From: Bacillota bacterium
Lineage (GTDB): Bacteria > Bacillota > Clostridia > Lachnospirales > Lachnospiraceae
Assembly: GCA_023436225.1 (NCBI GenBank)
Contig: JAEZKA010000054.1
Span: 1 to 10,526 of the forward strand
Direction: 5' to 3'
DNA: 10,526 bases
Both the position numbers and the translations under genes were made by a program. The notes under the pieces are model-generated. The model was not told where the DNA came from, did not search any database, and saw nothing but the letters and a program-made list of their open reading frames with translations. Numbering within the stretch: the stretch's first letter is position 1; every line of letters starts with the position of its first letter. Below are positions 1-8,085 of this stretch, piece by piece.

Positions 1-215
1 AAGTCGAAATTCCCGCGGTACCACCCGCATTGAGAGCGTAGCTCTCCACTTACTTACACTTAACGCGTGTCACGCACGAACCTACTAATCGTTCAATTCG
101 CGGGCTCCGGAGTGTTCCGTATTCTACGTATCACCATAGGTGTGCTCTCAGTCGGTGGCTCACCATTCCTGTCGTTCGGTTATTCGGTAGAATAAAGTCT
201 CCTTCTTGGCCGATT
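1..215 (-). promoter_or_regulatory. T-box riboswitch leader (3' end cut by window edge)
   Basis: Read on the minus strand, positions 26-13 spell GGGTGGTACCGCGG, the highly conserved T-box sequence that pairs with the uncharged tRNA acceptor end. Before it lie other typical T-box blocks: a linker with GTAGG and GCGTTA (about 84-60) and a long stem I (about 205-105). Stem I can be closed by GGAG (202-199) with CTCC (112-109) and by a 7-bp helix of 193-187 with 127-121. The TGGT in the antiterminator bulge predicts a tRNA with discriminator base A. The specifier codon is not settled: TAC (121-119, Tyr, preceded by the usual GAA) and ACA (115-113, Thr) fit an A discriminator, while CAC (His) and AAC (Asn) fit less well. 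The terminator 3' arm and the controlled gene lie left of the window. The family is near certain; the amino acid is not. Confidence 0.93.
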
Positions 216-230
216 ACTGTTTTAGGTTAT

Positions 231-267
231 AAAAAGACAAAGGTATTGTAAATAAACAACACCTTTG
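231..267 (-). terminator. Intrinsic terminator-like hairpin before the T-box leader
   Basis: On the minus strand, a 12-bp stem (267-256 with 249-238, one G-U pair) with a 6-nt loop is followed by TCTTTTT (237-231). This is the form of a rho-independent terminator. It lies about 120 nt after the stop of the sulfatase-like gene and would end that operon. A promoter-like sequence (278-306) sits just upstream of it, so it may instead be the first structure in the T-box transcript. Confidence 0.65.
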
Positions 268-277
268 CTGTTGACTT

Positions 278-306
278 ATATTAGCATATAGTATTTATAA
301 AATCAA
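278..306 (-). promoter_or_regulatory. Predicted sigma-A promoter for the T-box transcript
   Basis: On the minus strand, TTGATT (306-301), a 17-bp spacer and TAATAT (283-278) give a good sigma-A match in AT-rich DNA. The start of transcription would fall near 271, only a few nt before the terminator-like hairpin at 267-231. That is awkward for a plain promoter. The real T-box promoter could lie closer to stem I, but I see only weak candidates there (TTTACA, 15-bp spacer, TATAAC, within 253-227). Confidence 0.45.
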
Positions 307-387
307 GTAGAAATATTATAAATTCTTTTGAATATATATTTTTAGTGCTTTTATTGCGGTAATCCATATCGCTTTCGCTATATCAGA

Positions 388-2643
388 TTACTCAGGAAAT
401 ACATACCGGTAATAATCCTCCTCCAGCATACTCTTCGATACCGAGAATTTGTTCTTTACTATTTTGTTCAGATTTTTGATGTAATCTGTAGGCAAAAGCT
501 CATCTGTAAGCAAAGTAGTATCGCCATTTGCTGAATTATACATCACCTTATCTGTGATAAAGCTTCGGTTTGATAATACAACCAAAGGCTCTGCATCGGA
601 AAGAATATCCTGCCCCATTAGAAGACGAGAATCATACTCCAGACCAAAGAGGTTGGAAAGCGTAGGCAAAATATCTAAGCTGGAACAGGGCTTATCGATT
701 ATGATATTCTCCTCCATTCCCGGATTCCAGAGAATAAAGTGGTTCTTATAAATCTCAAAATTGGGATCAATCGTATGACCCGCCAGTTCATCGAGCTTAT
801 ATTTTTCCCAGCCGTAGGGGTAATGATCCGCGCTAAGCGCAATTACCGTACGATCAGCGACACCCGCTGCCTCAAGCTTTGCCAGAAGTGCCTCCAGGGC
901 GCGGTCTAATTCGATCTGACAGGCAATATAAGCCTTTGCATCCTCCGTATAAGGTAGATCCTGTACCAGCTGCTTATTCTTGGAAGCCATACTATTACCG
1001 GTAAAGGTGTAATTCATATGTCCACTTACGGTAAGATAATAGACATGGAATTGTTCTTCCTTCACGAATTCGTCGACTGTAGCATCAATCATTTCCAAAT
1101 CTGATTCCGGCCAGCAATCGCTTGGCAGATCAAGTCCATTGCCCTTCGCCTTCCAGAGATATCCCATATTTGTATGGGTCTCATTTCTCTGGTAATAGGT
1201 ATACGTGTGATTATGATATGCTTTACTTGCTACACCCAGTTTATTAAATTGATGTCCGAGGGAGAAAGGCCATTGATTCCTCCTGCCATTAAACATACTT
1301 CTCGTTCCCTGAGGAATTAATCCAGTCATAGCAACATATTCTCCGTCACTGGTACTGGTCTGCCATAATGCAGTATAGAAATTATTAAACACAAAGCCCT
1401 CTCGTACCAAACGATACAGAGTCGGTGTCTTCTCTTGATGGATCGCATAGGGAGAAAAGCCTTCTGCTGTAATCATGATCAGATTATAGCCCTTAAATCG
1501 GCCGGTATATTCATTCTTATTGGTCGGAACGACGGATGCAAAATAATTATGAAGTGTCTTTATTGTCTTATTCTTCTCATTCTCAGCCAGAACGTTAAAA
1601 TCAATATTCATTACATTCGGGGAGGTATCGATCGGTGTCGGTGTGGGCAGAGGAGTCGGTGTCGGTGTGGCATCCGGCTTGACCGGTTGAGTCGGTTTGG
1701 CAGGTTGTGTCGGTTTGGCAGCAGGAGTTATTACCGGAGTTGGAAGCTTAGCTGGTATTGGAGCTGTTTTATTGGCAGAAATGGTATCTGCCAGCACCAA
1801 TTCATCCTCTGGAGAAAAAAGCTTTAAGATATCAATGCGCGTCATGGTGGTAACTCCAAGCTGTTGTCCAAGTAGATCAGGAACCTTAGAGTTAAAATAC
1901 AGATCATAAGGGGAATAATCCAGCTTACCGAAGAGAAGCAGCGACGCCAGCGCAAGCATATGAAATAATACCGCACCTCCTAACAGCAAACCCTGCTCCC
2001 TTATTCTGCGGTGACGATAAGCGATACGATTGCTGATAAGGAACGCCAATAACACCAAAGGCAGAAGAAGAATAACTAATCCACCAATATTACCTTTCAC
2101 TGCTGTGATAATATCTGGCCCGAATTCCGATATTGCATCATCAGCCATACCCATGATCTGAAAGGAGAAGAACACCTTAAAGACATTATAGTAGACCAAC
2201 TGCACCAGATAAATCATACAAAGGCTAGCCGATACCAGCCAAAGAATCAATTTATTCACCTTTGCCGAGAAAAGCCCTGTCGTAAAAGCCAATAGCGCGC
2301 CAAAGGGGATAGCAAAAATAATTGGATAGATAATCTTGCTGTCTATATTCCGATAAATCAGAAAATGAAATATCACTTCCAGATATATGATTAAGCCGGC
2401 AAAGTACAGGAATGAATATAACGCTCCGCCTAATATCTGCTCTGCTCTGTTACGATTGCGTCCTATAATGAAATTACCAGCTTTCTTTAGCTTACTACCG
2501 ATGCCTGAAAGGACTGCATGTAATTTCAGCTTATTTGGTTTGTCCGTACCTTTTTCCAGTTCAACATCCTTACATGTCTCTGCAGTCTCCGCTGCTTTCT
2601 CCAGACTCCCCATAGTCTGGTTATCGTTATCCGTGTTATTCAT
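388..2643 (-). CDS. LtaS-like membrane sulfatase-superfamily enzyme
   Basis: Predicted phosphoglycerol/lipoteichoic-acid-synthase-like protein of the alkaline phosphatase superfamily, about 751 aa. A charged, cytoplasmic-looking N-terminus (1-65) precedes about five membrane segments (roughly 70-97, 104-126, 130-152, 184-204, 217-239). A Pro/Thr/Lys-rich linker (about 295-342) leads to an extracellular sulfatase domain (about 385-670). Catalytic-type residues match LtaS: Glu394 in ITAEGF, nucleophile Thr431 in QTSTSDGE, and Asp606-His607 in SADHYP. The ATG at 2643 is chosen because GGAGAAGGGG sits 6 nt before it; an in-frame ATG at 2661 would add six residues. It follows the S66 peptidase gene in the same operon. 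Family members polymerise glycerophosphate on a glycolipid or transfer phosphoglycerol or similar groups. The true substrate cannot be read from the sequence, so ltaS is not assigned. Confidence 0.9.
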   Translation of the reverse strand: MNNTDNDNQTMGSLEKAAETAETCKDVELEKGTDKPNKLKLHAVLSGIGSKLKKAGNFIIGRNRNRAEQILGGALYSFLYFAGLIIYLEVIFHFLIYRNIDSKIIYPIIFAIPFGALLAFTTGLFSAKVNKLILWLVSASLCMIYLVQLVYYNVFKVFFSFQIMGMADDAISEFGPDIITAVKGNIGGLVILLLPLVLLAFLISNRIAYRHRRIREQGLLLGGAVLFHMLALASLLLFGKLDYSPYDLYFNSKVPDLLGQQLGVTTMTRIDILKLFSPEDELVLADTISANKTAPIPAKLPTPVITPAAKPTQPAKPTQPVKPDATPTPTPLPTPTPIDTSPNVMNIDFNVLAENEKNKTIKTLHNYFASVVPTNKNEYTGRFKGYNLIMITAEGFSPYAIHQEKTPTLYRLVREGFVFNNFYTALWQTSTSDGEYVAMTGLIPQGTRSMFNGRRNQWPFSLGHQFNKLGVASKAYHNHTYTYYQRNETHTNMGYLWKAKGNGLDLPSDCWPESDLEMIDATVDEFVKEEQFHVYYLTVSGHMNYTFTGNSMASKNKQLVQDLPYTEDAKAYIACQIELDRALEALLAKLEAAGVADRTVIALSADHYPYGWEKYKLDELAGHTIDPNFEIYKNHFILWNPGMEENIIIDKPCSSLDILPTLSNLFGLEYDSRLLMGQDILSDAEPLVVLSNRSFITDKVMYNSANGDTTLLTDELLPTDYIKNLNKIVKNKFSVSKSMLEEDYYRYVFPE
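1632..1720 (-). repeat. Tandem repeats encoding the Pro/Thr-rich linker
   Basis: Inside the sulfatase-like gene an 18-bp unit occurs twice in tandem (1685-1702 and 1703-1720, one mismatch) and encodes KPTQPA-type repeats. A 15-bp unit (1632-1646 and 1656-1670) repeats exactly at a 24-bp spacing and encodes PTPTP-type sequence. The protein stretch links the last membrane segment to the catalytic domain and looks like a flexible wall-spanning spacer. Such repeats can vary in copy number between strains. Confidence 0.8.
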
Positions 2644-2669
2644 CTTATGCCCCTTCTCCATCCATCCAT

Positions 2670-3698
2670 TTACCTTCTTTCAAACCTGATACTTCCTCTA
2701 CCTTCAAAGCTCCTGATATGGGCAATAGCACCATTGATCATGGTGAATTGAGGGGGCTTATGTCCGATATCTGCCTCTAAAATAATTGGCAGCTTTAAGC
2801 TTCCCAGCACCGACAAAACAACATCCTTGTAGGAGGTATCGGTATTGGTATCGTACATACAGGGTCGTCCAAAGACAAAGCCTGCCGCGTGTTCAAACCA
2901 TCCGGCCTCCAACAGCTGCCATAAGCCACGAGTTAATTCCTCGGAATCAAGTGAATAGCTTTCAAAAAACCAGAGAATCTTATCCTCCTGGTATTTATGT
3001 GCGAATTCCTTCACCTTATCATATTTGGTCCCCACCAGATTAAGGCATACATCGAGACAGCCTCCAAGAAGCCTGCCGGTAATTGCAAGCTCCTCCCTCT
3101 GATCGTAATTTGTTGGATAAAGATTAATCCACTTGACCTCTTTCTCCAGTACAAACTCCTCTAACCCTGTTATCCTTGGCTGGTAGCCATCCTGGAACCG
3201 ATCAAAGCTATGCTGGATCAGATCCTTTCCTTCAAGAATTCTCAGATTGTCATATAAGGAACTATGCCATGTCCCCATCCCGAAGCTACTAAAGTTATTC
3301 GTATAGATTGTTGCGATATCCAGATTCGTGGTAATGGTAAATACAAGTCCCGTAGTATCAGAAAACCCTTGAATCCATTTCGGGTTCTCTTTCATCAATT
3401 TATAATCAATATAGGGAAGCATCTCCACCAGGTAATCTCCGCCACTGGCCGCAATGATTGCTCTAACCTCAGAATCTAGTACCAACTGAAGTAGCTCCTG
3501 CGCTCTGGTCGGTCCATCAGAGCTTCTCCCCTTCTCACATCTTCTAACATTATCGGTTACAACGACCGGATATCCCAGGTCGCTAAAATGCTTCACGCCG
3601 TTCTCCAAGCGGATCAGATCCGGCCCCTCTGTAAATCCCGCTGAGGTAGCTGTAACCCCAATCTTAAAGCCCGTTTCCAAGCTTTTCGGATATATCAT
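2670..3698 (-). CDS. Serine peptidase family S66 (LD-carboxypeptidase/MccF-like)
   Basis: A 342-aa cytoplasmic protein without signal peptide or membrane segment, the usual length for family S66. All three catalytic residues expected for the family are visible: nucleophile Ser113 in GFSDTT, Glu246 in WFFESY and His313 in DIGHKPP. The segment AASGGDYLVEMLPYID (84-99) is also typical and leans towards MccF-type proteins. LdcA members cut the L,D-bond of murein tetrapeptides during wall recycling; MccF members hydrolyse microcin C-type peptide-nucleotides. I cannot tell which applies. The ATG at 3698 has GAGGAG 10 nt upstream and lies about 28 nt after the predicted transcription start; upstream in-frame starts would precede that start. 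The stop codon abuts the start region of the sulfatase-like gene, so the two are surely co-transcribed. Confidence 0.92.
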   Translation of the reverse strand: MIYPKSLETGFKIGVTATSAGFTEGPDLIRLENGVKHFSDLGYPVVVTDNVRRCEKGRSSDGPTRAQELLQLVLDSEVRAIIAASGGDYLVEMLPYIDYKLMKENPKWIQGFSDTTGLVFTITTNLDIATIYTNNFSSFGMGTWHSSLYDNLRILEGKDLIQHSFDRFQDGYQPRITGLEEFVLEKEVKWINLYPTNYDQREELAITGRLLGGCLDVCLNLVGTKYDKVKEFAHKYQEDKILWFFESYSLDSEELTRGLWQLLEAGWFEHAAGFVFGRPCMYDTNTDTSYKDVVLSVLGSLKLPIILEADIGHKPPQFTMINGAIAHIRSFEGRGSIRFERR

Positions 3699-3732
3699 AG
3701 CTAGGTCACTCCTCTCATTTCTCTTGAGCATT

Positions 3733-3761
3733 AGTATAACATTTAAGGTAATATTTATCAA
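3733..3761 (-). promoter_or_regulatory. Sigma-A promoter of the S66 peptidase/sulfatase-like operon
   Basis: On the minus strand, TTGATA (3761-3756), a 17-bp spacer and TATACT (3738-3733) nearly match the consensus. Transcription would start near 3726, leaving a short leader before the ribosome binding site and the ATG at 3698. This shows that the pair has its own promoter separate from opp. Confidence 0.75.
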
Positions 3762-3918
3762 TCAGAAAGCAATCATGCTCAGAAGCAAAACCAATATTCC
3801 AGTCAACACTAAAACAATTGACTGCCCCAAGTCATTACTATTCAGGCTTAAATAATTAATCGGAGAAGAGAATTGGTTAAGTATATGTAACTATAAAAAG
3901 ACTTAAGAACTATGAAAA

Positions 3919-3987
3919 GGACATCATCTATCCCGTATTGGATTATCTCAATTAATAAGATTACCTAGTATGGGATTTATGATGCCC
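3919..3987 (-). terminator. 69-nt imperfect palindrome, probable end of the opp transcript
   Basis: The outer arms 3919-3927 and 3979-3987 pair over 9 bp with one G-U on the minus strand. Further in, ATCCC pairs with GGGAT and an imperfect AT-rich stem continues to a loop near 3950. On the minus strand the hairpin is followed by TTTTC, so it may end the opp transcript about 36 nt after oppF. The U-run is short and the stem is long for a plain terminator. It could also be a small palindromic repeat of the REP or MITE kind. The rest of the 3762-4023 gap is AT-rich, with a 12-bp palindrome (3991-4002), a weak CAGTCAA/TTGACTG inverted repeat (3800-3824) and no gene. Confidence 0.55.
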
Positions 3988-4023
3988 TTCAAAATTAATT
4001 TTAACCAACTTGTTGTGTGATGC

Positions 4024-4950
4024 TTACTTCAACCAAACAGCAAGCTCCTCAGGTGTCGCCAGAACATAATGCTGTCCGCTAATATGCTGCTTTGTTCCTT
4101 TATGATAATCAATTCCACTATCCTGATAGTCATAGCTAATTGCAATCCGCTTCTTCTCCGCAATCGGATTTGGTTGGGGAATTGCAGACAACAGGGACTT
4201 CGTGTAGGGATGGATCGGATTATTAAAGATTTCATCCTTTGTTCCTGTCTCCACAAGATGTCCAAGATGCAATACACCGATACGATCTGAGATATACTTT
4301 ACCATCGACAAATCATGGGCAATAAAGAGATATGCAGTATTAGTCTTTGTCTGGATATCCTTCATCAGGTTAACTACCTGTGCCTGAATGGATACGTCAA
4401 GAGCACTGATTGCTTCGTCAGCAATAATCAGGTTGGGGTTCATAATTAACGCTCTGGCAATACCGATACGCTGTCTCTGGCCACCGGAGAATTGATGGGG
4501 ATAACGATCGGCATGCTCACTGGCCAGTCCTACCATATCTAATATCTGATATACCTTTTCTCTTCGCTCTTCCTGTGTCTTATAAAGATGGTGAATATCT
4601 AGCCCCTGGGCAATGATATCCATAACCTTCTTTCTGGGATTAAGGCATGCCATCGGATCCTGAAAGATCATCTGCATCTTGGTTCGAAGGTGCTGCGTAT
4701 CCTTGGCTGAGAGCTTACCTGAGATATTCTTACCGTCAAAAATCACATCGCCGGAGGTAGGCTCATATAGGCGAATAATCGACCGGCCAATGGTAGATTT
4801 ACCACTACCGGATTCCCCTACCAAGCCATAGGTTTCACCTGGATAGATCTCAAAGCTAACACCATCTACTGCTCGAACCGTGAACTTGCGATTAATGCGA
4901 AAATGCTGCTTTAAATTATTTACCTGTAAAAGAGGCTTTCTTTCATCCAT
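4024..4950 (-). CDS. oppF: Oligopeptide ABC transporter ATP-binding protein OppF
   Basis: Second ATPase of the peptide importer, 308 aa. Nucleotide-binding domain motifs are complete: Walker A GESGSGKS (45-52), Q-loop Gln97 in FQDP, signature FSGGQ (154-158), Walker B LIIADE (174-179) and switch His212. The tail after NPIHPYTKSLL is the oligopeptide-transporter C-terminal extension; it contains no cysteines and so no obvious iron-sulfur motif. It should pair with OppD on the cytoplasmic face of OppB-OppC and drive import by ATP hydrolysis. The ATG at 4950 follows AAGGGGG by 9 nt, and only one base separates it from the oppD stop codon, which implies translational coupling. It is the last gene of the operon. 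Confidence 0.95.
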   Translation of the reverse strand: MDERKPLLQVNNLKQHFRINRKFTVRAVDGVSFEIYPGETYGLVGESGSGKSTIGRSIIRLYEPTSGDVIFDGKNISGKLSAKDTQHLRTKMQMIFQDPMACLNPRKKVMDIIAQGLDIHHLYKTQEERREKVYQILDMVGLASEHADRYPHQFSGGQRQRIGIARALIMNPNLIIADEAISALDVSIQAQVVNLMKDIQTKTNTAYLFIAHDLSMVKYISDRIGVLHLGHLVETGTKDEIFNNPIHPYTKSLLSAIPQPNPIAEKKRIAISYDYQDSGIDYHKGTKQHISGQHYVLATPEELAVWLK

Positions 4951-4951
4951 A

Positions 4952-6085
4952 TTATCTCGCCCCCTTATCATCGGATGCTACCGGTTCCGCTTTAGCTGAT
5001 ACCTTCTGTATAACTGGTACCGCCTCTTGACTGATCATCATATCAATTCTTTTCTGAAGCCCCTCCGGCATATTGACCTTAGGTGCTTTCTCATGGAGCA
5101 ACCAGGTTGCCGCATAATGAGTATCAGTGATTTTAAACATCGGCGGTTCCTTCTTAAAATCAATACCCAGCGCATAGATATTACGTGGTGCAAACGAATC
5201 CCCATCTACTCTATGCAGTAGATTCGGCGGACTTCCCGGAATAGTATACAGCTTATCATCGCTACTGTTCAGATCCGGCATTGCGGATAGGAGCCCCCAA
5301 GTATAAGGATGTCTCGGCTGATAGAAGATCTCCTGTGTCGTACCCTTCTCAACTACCTTACCGGCATACATAACCTCTACATAATCAGCAACCTTTGCTA
5401 CAACACCCAGGTCATGAGTAATATAGATAACGGAGATACCCGTTTTAGCCTGAATATCCTTGATTAGCTCCAGAATCTTCGCTTGAATGGTAACATCCAG
5501 TGCAGTCGTCGGCTCATCGCAGATTAAGAGCTCAGGATCACAGGAAAGTGCAATTGCAATAACCACTCTCTGGCGCATACCGCCGGACAGCTGATGAGGA
5601 TAATTCTTCATTCGTTTCTCTGGATCGGTAATCCCTACCAGCTCCAAAAGCTTAATTGCCTTCTGATAGGCTTCCTGCTTCCCAGTTTTATAATGATACC
5701 TCATACCCTCTATAATCTGAGCACCGATGGTCATCGTCGGATTAAGGGAGGTCATCGGATCCTGGAATACCATTGCAATCCGCTTTCCGTTGATACGTCT
5801 TCTCATTTCCTTTTTGGTAAGGGTGAGTAAATCCGTTGTTACCTCTTCCCCGTCCTGATTATAAGTAAAGGAGATACTGCCATTATTAATCCTTCCATTA
5901 CTACTGAGGATACCCATAATCGCTTTTACTGTAACAGACTTACCGCTGCCGCTCTCTCCAACAATAGCAAGGGTCTCGCCCTTATAAAGAGATAGGTTCA
6001 TTCCTCGAATGACATTAACCTCTCCGGCTGAGGTAGTAAAGGAGATGGATAAATCCTTAATCGATAATATTTTCTTCTTGTCCAT
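4952..6085 (-). CDS. oppD: Oligopeptide ABC transporter ATP-binding protein OppD
   Basis: First ATPase of the peptide importer, 377 aa. Walker A GESGSGKS (43-50), Q-loop Gln108 in FQDP, signature LSGGM (166-170), Walker B LLICDE (186-191) and switch His224 are all present. The C-terminal oligopeptide-transporter domain starts near PRHPYTWGLL (257-266). Many relatives bind a 4Fe-4S cluster through cysteines here; the matching positions read Asn302, Asp309 and Thr327 (FAPRNIYAL, HYAATWLL), so no cluster is expected. AmiE-like Firmicute homologues are, from memory, similar. A polar tail of about 25 residues follows. The start lies 10 nt after the oppC stop codon with a G-rich ribosome binding site in the gap. 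Confidence 0.95.
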   Translation of the reverse strand: MDKKKILSIKDLSISFTTSAGEVNVIRGMNLSLYKGETLAIVGESGSGKSVTVKAIMGILSSNGRINNGSISFTYNQDGEEVTTDLLTLTKKEMRRRINGKRIAMVFQDPMTSLNPTMTIGAQIIEGMRYHYKTGKQEAYQKAIKLLELVGITDPEKRMKNYPHQLSGGMRQRVVIAIALSCDPELLICDEPTTALDVTIQAKILELIKDIQAKTGISVIYITHDLGVVAKVADYVEVMYAGKVVEKGTTQEIFYQPRHPYTWGLLSAMPDLNSSDDKLYTIPGSPPNLLHRVDGDSFAPRNIYALGIDFKKEPPMFKITDTHYAATWLLHEKAPKVNMPEGLQKRIDMMISQEAVPVIQKVSAKAEPVASDDKGAR

Positions 6086-6095
6086 ATGCCACCCC

Positions 6096-7151
6096 CTACA
6101 TTTCCTTCATCTTAGGATCAAATGCATCTCTAAGACCGTCTGCCATCATGTTAAAGCTTAGCATGATTACCGCTAGTACAATAACCGGGAAGATAATCAT
6201 GTAAGGATGAGTTGTAAATGATTTAAAGGCATCACTAATCAAGGATCCCAGGGATGCTAACGGCTGCGGAACACCAAGACCGATAAAGGCAAGGAAGGCT
6301 TCCGTAAAAATCGCATTTGGTATCGAGAACATGGACATAATGATCAGCTGTCCGAATATATTCGGTAATATCTCCTTGAAGATGATGAACAGATTTTTTG
6401 CTCCCAGAGTCTTGGAAGCCAGAATAAACTCCTGTTCCTTGAGCTTTAATACCTGTGCTCTTGCTATTCTGCTCATTCCGATCCAGCCTGTGATTGCCAG
6501 GGCAAGGGTAATGGTTACTAAGCCCGGCTTAAAGACCAGAATTAGCAATGTCACAATAACCAAGGTAGGAATTCCGTTAAGTATCTCCGAAAAGCGCTGT
6601 AATACCATATCAACCTTACCGCCAAAGTAACCGGAGATCAAGCCGTAGATCATACCAAAGCACATGTCAACTATTACAGCAACCAATGCAATATACAGTG
6701 AAATTCTCGTTCCTGTCCAGGTCCTTGTGAAGATGTCACGACCAAGCACATCTGTGCCAAACCAGTAATATACCTCCTCGAGTCCGGTTGTTACGTTCGG
6801 ATCCTCAGATATATATTTATTCTGATTAATCGTACCAGATGAGGTATGCATATTCTCTGAACCATCAAAGATTCCAAGCTTCTCGATTCCTGGTATTCTA
6901 GGGGCAAGATTTTGATGGGTAATAATCTGAGAATCATAGGTACTCCCGGTCATACCAGGGCCAAAAACAGCCATTAAGATAACAATGATAATAAAAATAA
7001 TTCCGACTACTGCACCCTTATTCTGAGTAAATCTTGCTAAAATATCCTTCCAGATTGGCTTAATTGGAAAGGTCTCATCCACACGTGAAATTTTATCCGC
7101 ACCAACAAGTTCAAAATCCTCTGGGGCAAATTGAAGCTCTGTATTATTCAT
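6096..7151 (-). CDS. oppC: Oligopeptide ABC transporter permease OppC
   Basis: Inner-membrane permease of the peptide importer, 351 aa with about six membrane segments. The first (about 46-66) is followed by a long external segment (about 67-130), as is usual in OppC. FGTDVLGRDIFTR (131-143) is the family hallmark. The EAA loop that contacts the ATPases lies about 241-268, and the protein ends in a typical DAFDPKM tail. It forms the channel with OppB. The ATG at 7151 is preceded by AAGGGGGAAGG and overlaps the end of oppB by 8 nt; an upstream in-frame start at 7187 would extend deep into oppB and lacks support. Confidence 0.95.
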   Translation of the reverse strand: MNNTELQFAPEDFELVGADKISRVDETFPIKPIWKDILARFTQNKGAVVGIIFIIIVILMAVFGPGMTGSTYDSQIITHQNLAPRIPGIEKLGIFDGSENMHTSSGTINQNKYISEDPNVTTGLEEVYYWFGTDVLGRDIFTRTWTGTRISLYIALVAVIVDMCFGMIYGLISGYFGGKVDMVLQRFSEILNGIPTLVIVTLLILVFKPGLVTITLALAITGWIGMSRIARAQVLKLKEQEFILASKTLGAKNLFIIFKEILPNIFGQLIIMSMFSIPNAIFTEAFLAFIGLGVPQPLASLGSLISDAFKSFTTHPYMIIFPVIVLAVIMLSFNMMADGLRDAFDPKMKEM

Positions 7152-8085
7152 GTCCTTCCCCCTTTGCCAGTCTGATTCTAGGATCAATCACACCATATAG
7201 AATATCTACGACGAGCATGATTCCGATATACATAATACTATAGATAAAGGTCAAAGCAACCACCACATTATAATCATTGGATTGAATTGCTGATACCAAA
7301 AGACTGCCTATGCCCGGTATGGAGAATAGCTTCTCGATAACAAGGCTGCCGGTCATTAAGCCTACCACTAACGGTGCCAATACCGTAATAATCGGGATTA
7401 AGGCATTACGAAGTGCATGCTTAAATATCAATTGAAAGCCGTTCAACCCTTTGCTCTCTGCTAATAGCATATATTCCGATCCCAATACCTCCAGCATCTC
7501 AGTTCTTGTAAATCGGGCTACCGTTGCCACCGTGAACATACATAGTGAGATGGTAGGCATAACAGAGGAATGGAGTGGTGCCTCCATCTGATAGAGCAGC
7601 GGGAACCACTTGAGACGGAAACCAAAGGAATAGATCAAGGCCATCGCAAATACATAGGAGGGCAAACTGACACCAAGAACAGAAATTACTGTTGTGATGG
7701 TATCATAAATGGTATTATGCTTTAATGCAGCTATGATGCCCAAAACCAATCCGATTATGGTACCGATTAAAATTGCCTGTCCTCCGATACGAAGCGAGAT
7801 TGGCAATCTGGTCTCGAGTAATGCTGTAATCGCTGTATTCTTCGATATCGTGTAGGATACACCAAAATCTCCGCTTAGCATAGCTTTTATGTAATTAAAG
7901 AACCTCACCATAATCGGTTGATCCAACCCATACTTTGCATTAAGGATAGCACGCTGGGCGTCGTTCAATTTTTCGTCATTAAAGGGTGAGCCGGGCATCA
8001 GCTCAAGCATCAGAAACAGCACCAACAGGATGACGAGCAGGGTTATCACCGATATCATAACCCTCTTCATTATATACTTTTTCAC
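7144..8085 (-). CDS. oppB: Oligopeptide ABC transporter permease OppB
   Basis: Inner-membrane permease, 313 aa, about six membrane segments. The N-terminus MKRVMISVITLL, the ELMPGSPF segment (28-35) and KYGLDQP (51-57) are typical of the OppB/DppB family. The EAA loop lies about 204-231 (EYMLLAESKGLN...), and the C-terminus contains DILYGVIDPRIR. The start chosen is GTG at 8085, because AAGGAG lies 9 nt before it. The ATG five codons later is too far from that site, and the frame open upstream to 8148 does not look like permease sequence. The coding end overlaps the oppC start by 8 nt, so the two are translationally coupled. A spacer of about 400 nt separates it from oppA. Confidence 0.94.
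   Translation of the reverse strand: MKKYIMKRVMISVITLLVILLVLFLMLELMPGSPFNDEKLNDAQRAILNAKYGLDQPIMVRFFNYIKAMLSGDFGVSYTISKNTAITALLETRLPISLRIGGQAILIGTIIGLVLGIIAALKHNTIYDTITTVISVLGVSLPSYVFAMALIYSFGFRLKWFPLLYQMEAPLHSSVMPTISLCMFTVATVARFTRTEMLEVLGSEYMLLAESKGLNGFQLIFKHALRNALIPIITVLAPLVVGLMTGSLVIEKLFSIPGIGSLLVSAIQSNDYNVVVALTFIYSIMYIGIMLVVDILYGVIDPRIRLAKGEGHE

Noticed and set aside
359..391. Imperfect hairpin (GTAATC/GATTAC) over the sulfatase-like stop codon
   Set aside because: It has mismatches and no U-tract on the minus strand; the hairpin at 231-267 is a far better terminator.
3800..3824. CAGTCAA/TTGACTG inverted repeat upstream of the S66 promoter
   Set aside because: Only 7 bp arms around 11 nt, about 40 bp from the -35 box, with no known operator match; could be chance in AT-rich DNA.
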